Positions 12,786 to 25,236 of a DNA stretch of 64,000 bases are shown here, one piece after another. Origin of the DNA: Gadus chalcogrammus (taxonomy: Eukaryota > Chordata > Actinopteri > Gadiformes > Gadidae); contig NC_079425.1 of NCBI RefSeq assembly GCF_026213295.1, positions 15,328,123 to 15,392,122 of the forward strand, in the 5' to 3' direction. The translations under genes were made by a program, and so were the position numbers. The first letter of the stretch is position 1, and each line of letters opens with the position of its first letter. The notes beneath the pieces were generated by a model, which saw only the letters and a list, made by a program, of their open reading frames with translations, was not told the DNA's origin and searched no databases.

Positions 12786-12869
12786 GATTCCCTGGACTAC
12801 TAAAGCAGCAGCAGTCGTTTACTTTCACTGGATTTTAGTCCGACTCATTCTCCCTCAGCCATGGAATCG
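12786..12869 (+). CDS. Candidate 5' exon: mostly UTR, start codon, then splice donor
   Basis: A pyrimidine-rich acceptor (tgtcttgttttccag) ends at 12785. About 75 bp of leader-like sequence follows, then a start in good context (cagccatgg) at 12861. Three codons (Met-Glu-Ser) end exactly at a gtatgt donor at 12870. This is what a second exon holding the start codon of a vertebrate gene looks like. No downstream exon could be recognised, so the product is unknown. Short exons of this kind can arise by chance. Confidence 0.35.
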
Positions 12870-13457
12870 GTATGTCCCTCTGCTGTATACAGCAACTTCT
12901 ATCTCTTCCCTCTCGCACGTGCAGAGCAGCGGCTGTGTTCAACCCTCAATGCTGGAATGTTTAGAGCAGGAGCATGCCTGTCCTCGCCCTGGCTGGGTTT
13001 GTCAGGGGCTTTGTGTGTGGGACTGTTTATGCACACACACTTTTGATCTTTCTGTCTACTATTGTAAGTTCAAAAAGTAGTTGTAATTCGCATTTAGGGC
13101 TGGCACTACCACGTGCCAGCAGGGAGTCTATTAATTAGGTTTGAACAGACTTTTCAGCGGTCACTCCAATGAACTGGGCACAGGCAGTTTTCAGCTGTAA
13201 GTCAGCTTTACAATCAACCCGTTCTTTTTCATCAGGATGATCTGGGACTTAAATTTAGAAAACAGCAGCTCTTCTTAAGCTATATAACAAGCAGTGTTAA
13301 TTTGATCATCATTTCCGAATCCTCAATGCTTATGTTTGCCGTTGTCTGGCACTGAAGCGCTGCGGGAGGGGGGCCCGCTCTGCCGGCTACACACCTCGAG
13401 GCACAGGGTGCGTTTGTTGGATACTTTGTGTTGTGTTTTTATTTATTTTTAACTAAT

Positions 13458-14206
13458 TAAAGGTTGTAACAGCGATGTTGAGTGACGTCACTTATGGTAT
13501 TTGAAGCGAGATCCCAAACAAACAACTAGCTTGGCCCTCCCTTCCATATTTTATGCATTCATGAACGCTGCGCGAAACCCCACAAAACCCACCCCTTGTC
13601 GGTGATTGGTCTTGGAATATTATTTATTTTGGTTTTGAGTGTTTGGTAGCACCATTTGTTTTTGTATACGAACTCGGAGCATAGGCTGCATACAGAGATG
13701 TGTTTTTTTGACGGCCTGCTTATGGGGTGGCAGCTAGGCGGATCGTGAGAAAAGATCAGACAAATGTGATCAATTATGTTTCGGCCTAGAATCGCTGATC
13801 CAACCTTTAACATTTAACTATTTAACGTTCTGTCCACAAGAGGGCATTCTAACTATAATTTTTTTCTTGCAAAGTAAATTATAGGCAGAAATGGAGATTA
13901 TATTAACGCTACCTCTCGACTCGTTAATATAATTAGCCGCTTGTACGTGGTGATGGAGAGCACTGACTCATCACTTCGTTGAGTATATTGTAGGTAACAG
14001 CCTATTTATGTATCTCAGCAGACAATGCTCTTACTGCATCCATAGTCGTAAACAACAATCACAGACCTCATCTTAACGGAAATTTAAAATGAACTTAAAC
14101 ACACGGTTTCCCCCTCGCGGTATTCCACCAAAATAATAATTGTGTTTAAAATTAACATTTATTGATATTGTCAACATTTTTATTGGGGTTTACCGTTACA
14201 CCCCTA
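13458..14206. mobile_element. Probable hAT-like element with a clear right end only
   Basis: The right end taccgttacacccctaa (14191-14207) is the typical reverse complement of a taggggtgtaacggta terminus. A possible eroded left end, aaaggttgtaacagcg, lies at about 13460. No target duplication was found, and the interior has no recognised protein. The left boundary is uncertain. Confidence 0.45.
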
Positions 14207-14948
14207 AACACAACAGTTTAATTTAGTATACCAACTTTTGACAAAAGAATGATTGCCAACTTCAGTTTAGAGTAATGTAATTTTATTTTCAAATGTTAGT
14301 AGGACCAGAAGAGAACGGCAGGATTCCCTTACGTTAGCATCATTTGAATAGTATACATTTTTTACATTTTGATCTCCCCGAAATTCGTTCCAACAGCCAT
14401 AATACACAGCCATGTATTATGTTTCCAGCTTTTCATTGCATTAACTAGGAACTAGGATGACTTGCGCTGCACCGACTTGTCTGCACTCTTGAGCCGAGGT
14501 AAAAGGCTCCCCCTTTCTTGTAAGGCCAACTCCTGACACAGCAGGGCTAATGGTTGACTCCAGGAGCACTGTGCTTGTCCAACTAGATTATGACATCTTC
14601 TTAGGAGACAGGCATGGCTTTCACCTTTTTCCTAGTGTCGGCCAGACTAAAATGCAGATGACAATGTATCTGCCGAAGGCTAATATTGCTATTATTTAGC
14701 ATTTGAATGCTGAATTGAGATTGAAATACCTACCTCAAGAACTAATATTGTGACCTTTAATTATTTTTTATGACAGTCACCACACTGCTCACAAGTTGTG
14801 AATCTCTGGTGTTATTATAGCACCAATAGCACAATGGCTAATAATATAAAAATGGGAGCCGATAAATCAACCCGAGATTATTGTGATATTTTCATGGGAG
14901 CCGATGCCGCGACTGTCGTTTCGGAATCTTCACTGGCTGAGACTGGCA

Positions 14949-15542
14949 CTGTCATGCCAAATTTGTACCGGCTGCCAAATTTGTACCGGGCGCGTCATCC
15001 ATACGTAATCCATTCCAAACCTGCATGGCAGCAGATGATCGCGTCGTCCGTTGCCGGGCAGGTTTCAAAAAACATTCGCGCTCATGTTGCCAAAGACTAA
15101 ATAACATAATACAGTTAACGGATCGCTAGATAATGTAATGTTTTGTTGGGTTCCTTAATAAAAACACAATGTATCTTGGAACAGACATCAACATGCAGCG
15201 CGCCAATCCAACTGCGCATGCTCCGTGTGACGGTCTAATAACTGATGTTGATATCATTACAGATAACACTTGTTTTTACTTTATATTTGTATTGTATTTA
15301 ATTGTTTAATCAAATTTAGCAAGTAAACTTAGTGTTTAAAGCAGGTCAAGGACAAACTAGCACAATACAGATAACGGATCGCTAGATAGAAGGTTCGCGA
15401 ATGTTCACGTCATTCGACGCGATCGTCCGTTGCCAGGCAACGGACGAAGCGATCATCTGTTGCCAGGCAGATTTGGAGTGGATTACGTATGGATGACGCG
15501 CCCGGTACAAATTTGGCAGCTGGTACAAATTTGGCATGACAG
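14949..15542. mobile_element. 594-bp element with ~110-bp imperfect TIRs and internal direct repeats
   Basis: 14949-15062 is matched in reverse complement by 15425-15542, starting ctgtcatgccaaatttgtac and running through gcgcgtcatccatacgtaat to the cgtccgttgcc words. Each arm contains two tandem copies of tgccaaatttgtaccg. The interior also has a direct repeat, acggatcgctagata at about 15117-15131 and 15374-15388. There is no clean target duplication and no transposase. I do not recognise the family. Confidence 0.8.
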
Positions 15543-15891
15543 CACCACCCTAACCCCTCCATCCCCCTACCCCCGGCCAAAGTAGTGTCTGCTTGTTTTG
15601 TGTGCAAGGGCGATCTGCTTACCGTCAGTAGGAAGCAGGAAAACTGATCACAAAGCCTCATAGACCTCCGGCATTAGTAGGCCCCGCCCTCTCCACACCT
15701 TCCCAACCAGCCCTCCCCGACTAAGTGATGCCAGTCACATGTATTACTGGAAGCAACCAAGTAATCACCATCATATTTTAAGCGTTCTAACTCCTCCACT
15801 TCACCCCTTGGTTACCAGACACAGACTGAGGTGGCCTACAAGCTAGCACTCTCCCTGATTCTCTCTTCTTGCGTGTGTGGGGTTATTAATT

Positions 15892-15900
15892 TGTGTGTGT

Positions 15901-15989
<89 letters not shown>

Positions 15990-16019
15990 TGTGGTGTGTG
16001 TGTGTGTGTGTGTGTGTGT
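15892..16019. repeat. (TG)n microsatellite with GTGG interruptions
   Basis: About 128 bp of TG units interrupted by tggtg near the ends. ORFs with CV repeats here are artefacts. Confidence 0.98.
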
Positions 16020-18267
16020 TATTGATTAAAGGCTCTGCCCTCTCCTCACAACCCTCTTATGTTCCTCTTTTTCTCAAACTTCATCTCGCCTCACTTCCAA
16101 CCTCAGTCTCTATTTTCTCTCTTGCTCTCTGCCTCTATCTCTGGTATTATTAGTATGTGTGGCAGTAGTCCTTCTGTGCACGCAGGGCCCGACAGTCATA
16201 TTACATAACTCCCAGATATCAGGCTCCTCCTGCACCAGGCCGGAGAGACTACTCCACTATAGGCTTCTTTATTTGCCCAACCTTTCCACTTCCTCCCCTC
16301 CGTCCCTCCCCTCCTTCTCCGACAGCGCAGTCCTTGCAGAAGATAGAGGGAGTCTGTTTGAGGGAACAGTCGAGCCTCTGTGGAGGGGAGACAGGCTCCT
16401 CTTAGCTGGCCACCACTGGCCCGGCTTACATCTCCAGACCTGGAATGTGAGGTCTTCCATGTGCCGGGGTGAGGCTAGAGAGGGGGTGCTGGGGGAGGAA
16501 CTAGGAGGGTTCTGTGAACTTTCTCTCTCTGTGTGTGGGTGAGTTTGTGGGTGGGTGGCTCATCTGGCTGGTGATTGTTCAATGTCTTTGTTTTATTTTT
16601 CCCCATAGGTGCATGGCTTGTTTTGTTTTTTAATGCGCCCTACTAAGTGCAATACCCCGGCCACCACGCATACACTCGTGCTCTTACACACAGGTTGGTT
16701 ACACTGAGGCAAGAGATGTGTCATGTTACACTAAATAAGGAAGAGTTGCTTGTCAGAGCAGAGAACAAGAATGTTCTCCAATAGGATGCTGTGTGTTCTT
16801 AGCAGAGAGAACTCGTCTCTCGTCTTGAACTTTTACTTTTTTCGGCTTTTTTGGACTGAAACATATCTGTTCGATGTGGACCAGCCAAATGGTGATGGTG
16901 AAATTCAAACATGGGGTCTTCCAAAGTAGGGCCGCAGTGAATATCCTTGTAGCTTCCACATTCAAAACTTATGCAAAAGCTTAAGCAGCGCAGCATGTTT
17001 GTGTTACATAAAATAAAACATACCCGCTTGTCTACTCTGGGATCAGTAACTGTGTTATTCGCTGTTTCAGCAGTGGCTGTCAATGGGGAAAAAAGGAAAG
17101 GGGCTTTCTTAGCTAACAGCTAATTGGACTGACAAATTGTTCCATCCACCACAAACCGGAAGATATTATGAAGTCTATTTCTGGGCTTCATTCTCCTGGC
17201 TAACTCTTGCTTTCTGTTTCAATGTTAGCCCCATCTTAATTCTGTTCGTCTTGATCTTAATTGCCCTGCCTCTGTCTTTTTTGTCCATCTTTCTCTATTT
17301 TTTTTTCTCCCTCCTTCTTTTGTGGTTAAGTCCGTCCCCTCAACCTTTGCATCTGACTCCTTCTTCTCTCTGTTTCAGTGTCTCTGAATATCTCTCTCAT
17401 TGTAAAGCCTTTATTAGGCAGGAGGGGTTAGAGGTTGAGTCTGTCAGACACGTCTGTGCACGAAAATATGTACTCACTACTCGTTGGAATCCAGTCCTAC
17501 AACACTATCTGTGCCTAACTCGTTATAACTCTTGCATTGAATTGCTGTAAACTGGCAGTGGTTCTGATTTTCCTCTGCCAAGCTGTTTCTTCTAGCTTCA
17601 TCAGTGCCTACAAGAACTGCTTTGTGCATATGTTTAAATATGGATATGCTTACAAATATATGTTTACATTTAAAAGTGCATCTTGCAACAGATTTATTGC
17701 AAATTATTTAGCAGTTTATCACCCAAGGTCTCAAAAGGCTGCTAGTTTCCATTTATAAATCAGACTATCCATTCTTGTTATATTGCGTTATGCCATGAAC
17801 ACTTTGGAAAACCCAATGTATTTGTTTATATCTTGTGCAGTGGCAGATGTTGGTTGGTAATGGCAGCACGCTAGCAGTCAATGGTAGTGCTGATTGTGGC
17901 GACTAGTAGTCCCGGCCTGTGTGTCTGGCTTGTTTACCTGAAAGGGACCTGGCCGGCTCCAGCACTCTGCTCCGTCTATGTTATGTCAGCAGCCAGCCAA
18001 GTTCACATCAGAGAGGCGTTTCTCTGTGTTTAGAACTGGTGTCTAATTTTAGAGCTGCTAGGCACTGGTCTAAGCTTGGGAGGCTGAGATAAGACCTGTC
18101 CCCTCTTTCCTCCTGTGCTGTGAACACGTCTACCTTCTGCACCAGCGCTGCTAGGCATGGCTTTCAGTCTGTCAATTGGCTTAACAAAAAGACTCGGGTA
18201 TCAGAGTGCATTTCACATGGTGGATATAAATGCATATGGGTCTGGTGTAAAGTTATAAATATAAATA
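16020..18267. other. No convincing gene
   Basis: An open frame at 16159-16542 on the plus strand (127 codons) and a shadow on the minus strand have no recognised domain. The frame lies in moderately GC-rich DNA with CT-rich flanks. 17240-17400 is T/C-rich. Nothing else is supported. Confidence 0.4.
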
Positions 18268-18500
18268 ATGAGGGATGCACCGATTCCACCTTTTCTTAGC
18301 CCAAGTACAAATACTTGGCAGTACCAAAGTAAAAAATTACTAAAGTAATAAAGTACTCAGTACCTGAGTACCATAGATAGTATATAAAATGGCTGTAGCA
18401 TCCGGGCAGTTATTCCAACTGCATCTAATTCTCTTGGTTTATGCGCGTCGCCATCTTAGTTTGACTCGTCATAGTTTGACTCCGCCTCATTTCCTTTAAC
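18268..18500. mobile_element. Left end of a hAT-like element (gggatgcaccgattcc)
   Basis: gagggatgcaccgattccac followed by paired agtacc/ggtact words matches the look of fish hAT termini of the gggatgcaccgat group. No matching right end is found, and the boundary at 18500 is approximate. Confidence 0.5.
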
Positions 18501-18899
18501 CAAAAAAGGGCATTGATCTTCGCCCCCCCATGGGGGGCGGGAGATACGCCCATCTAGGTGACGTACACCGAATTAGCAACATCAGCTAGCTATCACTCTA
18601 GACTAGAGACTGCGCCCCTAATTATTCCTACATTTTAACCTCCAATACAATAAAAATTAGCCTCCTAAAAAAATCTGTGTTGTCATGGAGATATGAAGTA
18701 AACATTCTGACTAGATTGTTTTTTTGGACCAGGCTGTAAATAGGTTTAATAAGACTGTGAAAACGGCCTGTTTAACATGTGAGTCAACGAAGAATTGCTC
18801 CCTTTTGGTACCACCTCGTAGTGGTCACCCGGTGCTACTTCAATGTTTGTCACTTCCGCATTGGATGCTGGTATATCTCGCTGTGCTTAGGGCTTGCTG

Positions 18900-19153
18900 A
18901 GTATGCAGTATCGCTGTCAAATCTGTAACGTCTGTGATGAAAAGTAACGGTGCGCAGAATTGAAAAAGGAACTATGTTTCGTCTTTACTTATTACATGAA
19001 AAAGTAGTTGCGTTACTGTGTTAACGTGTTACTTACTTTGTAACGTGTTGCACGCAACACTGTCTAGTGGTCTCACGGTAACGTCAAAATCCATACCGTA
19101 GTGCAAATTCACACCGGTATACTTTCTATACCGTTTATACCATACACCCCTAC
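18900..19153. mobile_element. Two stacked hAT-like right ends
   Basis: gtaacgtgttgcacgcaaca ending in ctg (about 19039-19062) resembles a cagtgttg terminus read in reverse. Immediately after, accgtttataccatacaccc ending in cta (about 19130-19152) resembles a taggggtgtatggtat terminus. Neither has a readable partner, so these are truncated pieces. Confidence 0.45.
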
Positions 19154-19494
19154 CCTAGAGTCTTAGTAATGAATTGATGGTGTTGAATTTCCATCGCCCA
19201 ACGTGCTGTCATCCACAGTTCTATAAGAGCGCTCTTATTGTGTAGTGGTGTTCCGAAGGAGCTGGCTGATGCTGGTTAGTGGATTTTGAAGAGAATGAGG
19301 AGGGTGCAGGGTGCATGCACATGGTCTCTTTGCTCTCCAGTTTCCAGCCATAATGACCCAATAATGGCTGCTATTCTGATTTGTTTATCTCAGACCGGTG
19401 TCAGTTTTCAGGAAGTTTTGCCCTGAAGGGGAGTATCAAAGTGTATAAGCGAAAGAAACGCCCAAGACGCGCTTGCAAGCACACGCAAGACACG

Positions 19495-19566
19495 CCCACC
19501 GACACGAGCACACGCACACACGAGCACAGACGCACACACGAGCACAGATGCACACACAAGCACAAG
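19495..19566. repeat. 18-bp minisatellite derived from a CA tract
   Basis: The unit cgcacacacgagcacaga repeats about three to four times with small changes. It is followed by a short TG tract at 19580-19603 in the opposite phase. Confidence 0.75.
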
Positions 19567-20081
19567 AGACACACATACTGTGTTTGTGTGTGTGTGTGTG
19601 TGTCTAATCTCGTCCAGCCGAACAAAGAAAGAAAGATGGATATATTCCCCCCCACCCCACCAATCCCTTGCTACTTTGTGTGGGTGTCCTGTAGCCAGCC
19701 TTCCCCCCTTTCCCTAGCCATAAAGCAGTGACCTTGGTTTCAAGTAGCTGTGCTCTGCTAGTAAGCCAACACCTCTCAAGGGATGGGCTGACCTTGTTCT
19801 CTGACACTGTAAGTAACCCCTTCCTCTCTTCACACACGCATGCACACACAGATACTACTAACTAATAATAATGTCAACATGCACACACAGATGTACGTAG
19901 ACATGCATCTCTCTGCAAGTTATTTGGACTTTGATACTTGGATCCAAATTTAAGGGGCCTGATAGGTCAGGGATGGTACATGATCATTTCTTCCGCATCT
20001 TTATAGCCAAGCCTAATCTGTTCAAACAACGCACCCTCCCTTTTTATGTGCTCTGCCTTGTAATCCTGCTTTCATATAATT

Positions 20082-20083
<2 letters not shown>

Positions 20084-20150
<67 letters not shown>

Positions 20151-20189
20151 TGTGTGTGTGGTGTGTGTGTGGTGTGTGTGTGTGTGTGT
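20084..20189. repeat. (GT)n microsatellite with GTGG interruptions
   Basis: About 106 bp of GT units with ggtg interruptions towards the right side. Confidence 0.98.
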
Positions 20190-20384
20190 TGTGTTGCAGT
20201 AATTATGCCCTGTAATCTACTCAAATACCTTTCAAAGGTTTGTGGCATGATCAATACTTTCTAATTGGTAACAAACAATTTAATTACCGACATATACATG
20301 CCTCTTCAGTATATTATGCTTTGATATAAGATATAAACATAAAATAATTTCAAAGGCTTCTCACAGACTTATTGCAAACATTTA

Positions 20385-20577
20385 TTTCTGAAGTGTGATC
20401 ACCTTCTTCTAGCACACTGGGTGGTCCGGCTGGTCCATCACCACAATTTTGCCGTGCTTCCGCAGCAAGTGGGTCAGCTCCTCTGAGCTGCTCAGTGTTG
20501 CTGTCGTAATCCACGAAGATCTCAAAGTCTGAATACCTGCGCAGCACTTGCAGGGCCTTCAGATATGATTTCATGTA
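20385..20577 (-). pseudogene. Coding-like terminal exon or retro-fragment, unknown product
   Basis: On the minus strand one frame reads MKSYLKALQVLRRYSDFEIF then VDYDSNTEQL. A second frame, entered by a one-base shift just after, reads EELTHLLRKHGKIVVMDQPD and stops at tag. An aataaa signal follows within about 30 bases of that stop. Codon use and residue mix look like real protein. The FEIFVD...EQL...HLL pattern is loosely reminiscent of the ACT regulatory domain of tryptophan hydroxylases, but this is weak. A pseudo-exon or degraded retrocopy is the safest call. No clear splice acceptor is seen at its upstream side. Confidence 0.4.
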
Positions 20578-20589
20578 CTTTAAATTGGG

Positions 20590-21489
20590 CCTTTGTTACC
20601 AAAAGCCTTTACACGGCGGTGACATATGTACAGGTTTGTTTCTTTCAATCCTTAATTGTTATCAAGTGCGGCTTATGCACAATGAGGTATTTGTGTGATT
20701 GTGTGTGTGCACGCATTGCTGGGCCAGAACGAGTGACTAGTTAGGAGTCCAGAAGCAGAAAGAGATGGGCCTGTATGGACTGAACCATTCCCACACCACG
20801 CTCCCTGTCTAGCTCCACATCCGTCCCCAGCCTAGCCCGGCCATAATCTGCAGGCCTGTCCGGACCCAGTGGACAATGTTGAATGTGGACACTCATGCCA
20901 ATCTAGCTAATTCAATTGTTGGTAAGAGAGGGTGAAACTATGCACTGAGCTTAACAGATGGATATATATTTTTCTCTTTTTCTCTCTCTCTCACCCTCTC
21001 TGTCTCTCTGTGTGGGTGGGTTTGAAGAATATTGTTGATGAAACGAGCAGGCAGCTGGGGCCCACTATAGTGTTTATCTGTTGCTACATTGTAACAATAC
21101 CCCTTGACTCCTCATCACCCCCCTAGCACTCTGAATGGACCCAGGCGAGGAGGAGGGGGGTCAGGGGGTTGGGGTGGGAGCGACCGTTGGCTCTATTTGC
21201 CTCGATTGTATTGTTTGGGGAAGCAAGATGACCATAGCAGAAGGAGCCCACTGATGAGGACGGGATCACAAAGTCAGCTAGCTGGATTCCCGTTGCTCAT
21301 GTCGTTCTCGGTCTAGGCTTTATTAGCCTGGAAAACATTAATTTACATTGATAAAGCACAATGTATCTCTCTCTCCATCTTGCTTTATTTTCTTAGTTTC
21401 TCTCTCTCAATATCTCGCTCACTCATGTTCTCGTATCTCTCCACCATTTAGATCCATCCACCTTCCCCATCTACTCTGACCATCTTCCC
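20590..21489. other. No recognisable gene
   Basis: Unique-looking sequence with a short ctctct run near 20975-21010 and a G-rich stretch at 21145-21180. No domain, TIR or exon could be supported. Confidence 0.4.
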
Positions 21490-21915
21490 TGTATCTTCTG
21501 AAGAAAAGCATCTCCACAGCATGATGTTGCCACCACCATATTTAACAGTGGGGTTGGTGTGTTCAGGGTGATAGTGTGCAGTGTTAGTTTTCCGCCACAC
21601 ATAGCGCTTTGCATTTAGGCCAGAAAGTTCAACTTTGGTCTCATCTGACCTTCTTCCACATGTTTTCTTTATAACCTAACCCTGCTTAAAACTTCTCCAC
21701 AACTTTATCCCTGACCTGTTTGGTGAATTCCTTGGTCTTCATGATGTTGTTGTTCCAGTGTTCTCTAACAAACCCCTGAGGCCTTCACAGAACAGGTGTA
21801 TTTATATGAGAGTAAATTACACACAGGTGGCCTCTATTTACTCTTTAGGTGACTTCTGAAGGCAATTTATTAGACAATGTATTTAGGGGTATCAGAGTAC
21901 AGGGGGACTATAGCT
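21490..21915 (-). pseudogene. Tc1/mariner transposase relic and terminal region
   Basis: Reading the minus strand, 21490-21640 encodes a typical fish Tc1 C-terminal segment: [17 protein letters not shown], then [14 protein letters not shown]. The GGG-x-x-M-x-W block precedes the last catalytic region of DD34E transposases. 21690-21915 carries the usual upstream part of the same family (tggtcttcatgatgttgttg; ttcacagaacaggtgtattt; ggtgacttctgaaggcaatt). Frames are interrupted between the two, the outer TIRs are missing, and nothing intact remains. Confidence 0.85.
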
Positions 21916-22059
21916 GCTTGACTAATTTGGATTATAATGGTTTTCAATTGATCCCCAACTGTCTAGTTTCAGTTTCAGTACACCAAAAAAAAAAGGTTGA
22001 TTTAAATCTTGAAGAAGACAATGTCAATGAACCCGCTGAGGTCTTTACTAACCGGCCAA

Positions 22060-22215
22060 GTCTTTTAATTGAGCTCTGTAGTTATCTGATGTGTGCTCTA
22101 AAATGGAGCTCTGTTCTGGTAATCTGTCTTATAGTTATTATAATGATGATTAGCTCTCTGATGGAGCTCTGTAGTTATGGGATGTGACCTCTAGGATGGA
22201 GCTCTGTGATGGATA
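22060..22215. repeat. Degenerate atggagctctgt repeats
   Basis: The words gagctctgtagttat and atggagctctgt recur four to five times at irregular spacing. No coding meaning is seen. Confidence 0.6.
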
Positions 22216-22739
22216 AAAAGCCTGAATGAGAACAAGAAGGACAGGTCTTTGCCTAAAGCTCTAGGGTGCAAAGAGTGTTGTCTTGTCCATTCACAGAATT
22301 AAACTCTGGTCTCACTATTTGACGCAGGCTGTCCATACAAGGAAGTGCAAGTGTGTTCTTTCCTGCAGTCCTGATTAGGGCTTGCCTCTCGATCTCATGC
22401 ATTCTGTTACCCAATCCACCAAGTAGACAAGTAAAACGATGAACACAGCTGTAAAGAAGGCTAGATTAACATCACTAATACTACTATTACTAGTGGTAGT
22501 TTAAGCTGTAGTTTGGCTCTAAATCTTTCTGGAAACTTGTTCTTGGTAGTGGTGTTTTTCAGACACTTCTATATTTACCCTTCTTGCAGTTGGTTGTGTT
22601 CCAGAAGCTGCCATGCTTCATTATTCAACATTTGCTCCAGTTGTTGAGGTTATATTTAGCAGTGTAGTGGGGGAGAACCAAGCACACTTACCCACCAATG
22701 GTAGCCAGAAGCTCACAGCTCCAATCTGAAGGCTAGCTC

Positions 22740-23770
22740 GCAAATGACTGTTCTCTTATCCTTCTTCTCCCCTCCCTTTCATCCATCTCTCCTCCCCCTC
22801 TCCTCCTAACCCCTGTACAACAACAACAACAACATTCTCCTTCCTTCAAAGATCCCCTCATTTGCTATTGATATCATTCAATTTTATATCTGTTTTTGTA
22901 GTTCTCTCGCTCTCTCTTGCTCCCCCCAACCCATTTCCTCCACTTCGGTTGATACATCTTTCTACCAGAATAGCAGACCAATTATTGTTTTCATTCCGTG
23001 TATTTTTCCTTTTTTTTGTTGTTTTTAATATTTTTATTTCACGTTTTCTTTTTATTATTTTTTTGGGGCGCAATAATGTAATGCTGCTCACGTTTTAAGC
23101 TATGCTGCCTGTTGTGGTTCCTTGATTTCCACTTTTCATCTTCTAACTGCCCTTAGCCTTGTTTATACACATTCTATCCTATTCTGTGATCTTGACAAGG
23201 AATTGGTTATAATATCTAGCATTACCTTTTTAAAATAAGCACATATTACATTTTTGTGAACATCTCTTTGAATTTGTTCCTTTTGTAAGTTAAGTATTTA
23301 ATTGTATCTTCTAAAATGTACTATAAATATACAATACAATTTTAGGGCTGAATAAATTCTTCCATATCTGGAGCCCTAACACTATAATGTCCTCCGCCAA
23401 AGACTCCGGCTACACCACCATCGTTTACCACGTCACCTTCCACCCACACCCCCGCATTATCTTGTGTGTCTCCATTACTAGAGTAACCGCCCTGCACACA
23501 AACCTCCATAATACAATGTTCCATTAGATTGCATCAGCCAGATTCAAGCTGGCCTTTTAGACTCTCCTTTCCCGCTCTCCCCCTCTGTCTATATTGTCTC
23601 TCTCTATCCCTTCTCCCCTCCTTTCCCTTCCTTCATCTTTGTCTTCACTTTCTCTCTCCCTTCTCCCAATTTATCTCTTTATCCCACTCTTACACTCTTC
23701 TTCTGATATATTTTGTGTATTACTTCTTTTTTCCTCGTTGGTTAAAGAGGGCAAAGAGTTCATGAGGTTT
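22740..23770. other. CT- and T-rich low-complexity stretch, no gene
   Basis: Pyrimidine-rich on the plus strand (22740-23060 and 23555-23730), with a (caa)n run near 22819-22833. A short minus-strand frame at 23342-23524 is Gly-rich and unrecognised. Confidence 0.5.
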
Positions 23771-24582
23771 TGCATGATGAGTCTTGATGGGAAGTGTTCA
23801 AGCCAAACGCTTAAGTAAGGTATTTTCCATTCATTCCTCCCAAGAACCCTTCCTTGATACCCAATGTTTCAAAAAGCAGGCAGACCTTGAAAGCAGTGTA
23901 ACTAATTGTTCTTTGCTTTCAGGATGGCTATGCTTGCATTGCTATCATGTTACAAGTTTCTAAACATGCAAGCTATTAACGATGGAGCAACAGCTCAAGC
24001 TATATGTGCTATTCTAGTAACTAGGCCTGCACGATTCGGGGAAAAATACGAATCACAATTTTTTAGCTGGGAATTAATATCACGATTCTCTGCCAAGATT
24101 TGACGTCATTTGGTCATGAACCATGACCAAAAAAGAGGCAGTACCAAGCATAGTTTTTTGGCACCTCTAGCACGTTGCGTTTCATATGGCTTTTTATAAC
24201 TGATTAAAGTACAGTATCAAAAACGGTACGATTTATTTTGTACAAATAGCAGCACAGTCTTTATTTGCTGGCCTTTTATAACTACTGAACCAATGACAAA
24301 CACCTGTAAATGAAGGCTTTAAAAAAGAAAAAAAAGTAATACCAAAAGCAAACATTTTATTTTTGACCATGACACTAGAGTAGAAAGAAAATATATTCTA
24401 AATAGACTGATACAAAAAATAAATACATTTAATAATGGAACATGGTTTAACTTCTTAATAAGGATGTTGTAAATTAAGTAACAGTGGACATACACAAGTC
24501 CACTTTAGAGCAAAAGTAATGTAGGCCTAGAGATAATCATTTTTTTTATGTACATGTTGATTTAACTTCAGTAACTGTAAGC

Positions 24583-24888
24583 TTAACTGTAAAGGTGCTT
24601 GCCCACCGCCGCGCGGCAACCGCCCTTATAACCGCCTCGCTGCCGGAGGGTTCAGCGCGGCGGTGTGAAGGGCCAGGCGTTTTCAAAAGCGGCTGCTGCT
24701 GCGGCTACCGCCGAAAGTTTCAACACGGGGAAAGCTGAGCGGAAGGGCAAAATCTGTACGCGTTAAAGTGGGCGGCAACCGCTTCCTGGTCAACAGACGC
24801 TTTTGTAACCGCCTCCCCTCTGCCGCCCTTACCTCATGAAATTAATGGAGGCGGCGAGTTGCCGCGCGGCGGTGTGAAACCGGCTTAA
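24583..24888. mobile_element. GC-rich MITE bounded by TTAA
   Basis: The termini are inverted: left caccgccgcgcggcaac, right gttgccgcgcggcggtg. ttaa lies at 24583-24586 and 24885-24888, as in piggyBac-type insertions. The interior is rich in accgcc words, unlike the AT-rich surrounding hAT element. The exact outer ends are imperfect, so the piggyBac link is an inference. Confidence 0.7.
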
Positions 24889-25065
24889 GCTTAAACCAAA
24901 TGTCAGTACATTAGTTTAACAATCCTTTTCTAGTAAGGGATATAAAATGTAAACAAAACAGTGAACATACGTACGTCCACTTTAGTTAAATAGGCATGAA
25001 CTGTATGCCTCAAAACATTTTTTAAATTATTTTTTTTATACACTGAATGTGCATCAGCAATTATT

Positions 25066-25236
25066 ATGCAAGAATACAAGCATATCTGCCTTTTCTGGTA
25101 GGTTTCTTGAGCGCTCCGCACTAATGGTATCTCCTGCTGTGGAGAATACCCTTTCTGAGGGAGTAGAAGAAGCCTGAGCGCACATATACTTTTGTGCTAC
25201 ACATACAGAAGTGGCAAATGGTCCTTCTTCTGCCAC
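25066..25236 (-). pseudogene. hAT dimerisation domain of the 24.0-26.3 kb element
   Basis: Minus-strand codons read AQASSTPSERVFSTAGDTIS followed by AERSRNLPEKADMLVFLHNN. This is the C-terminal signature of ZBED-like hAT transposases (S-x-x-S-E-R-x-F-S-x-A-G, then R-x-x-L-x-P-x-x-x-x-x-L-x-F-L). It is the domain that holds the transposase multimer together. It is cut off from its catalytic core by deletion. Confidence 0.85.
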
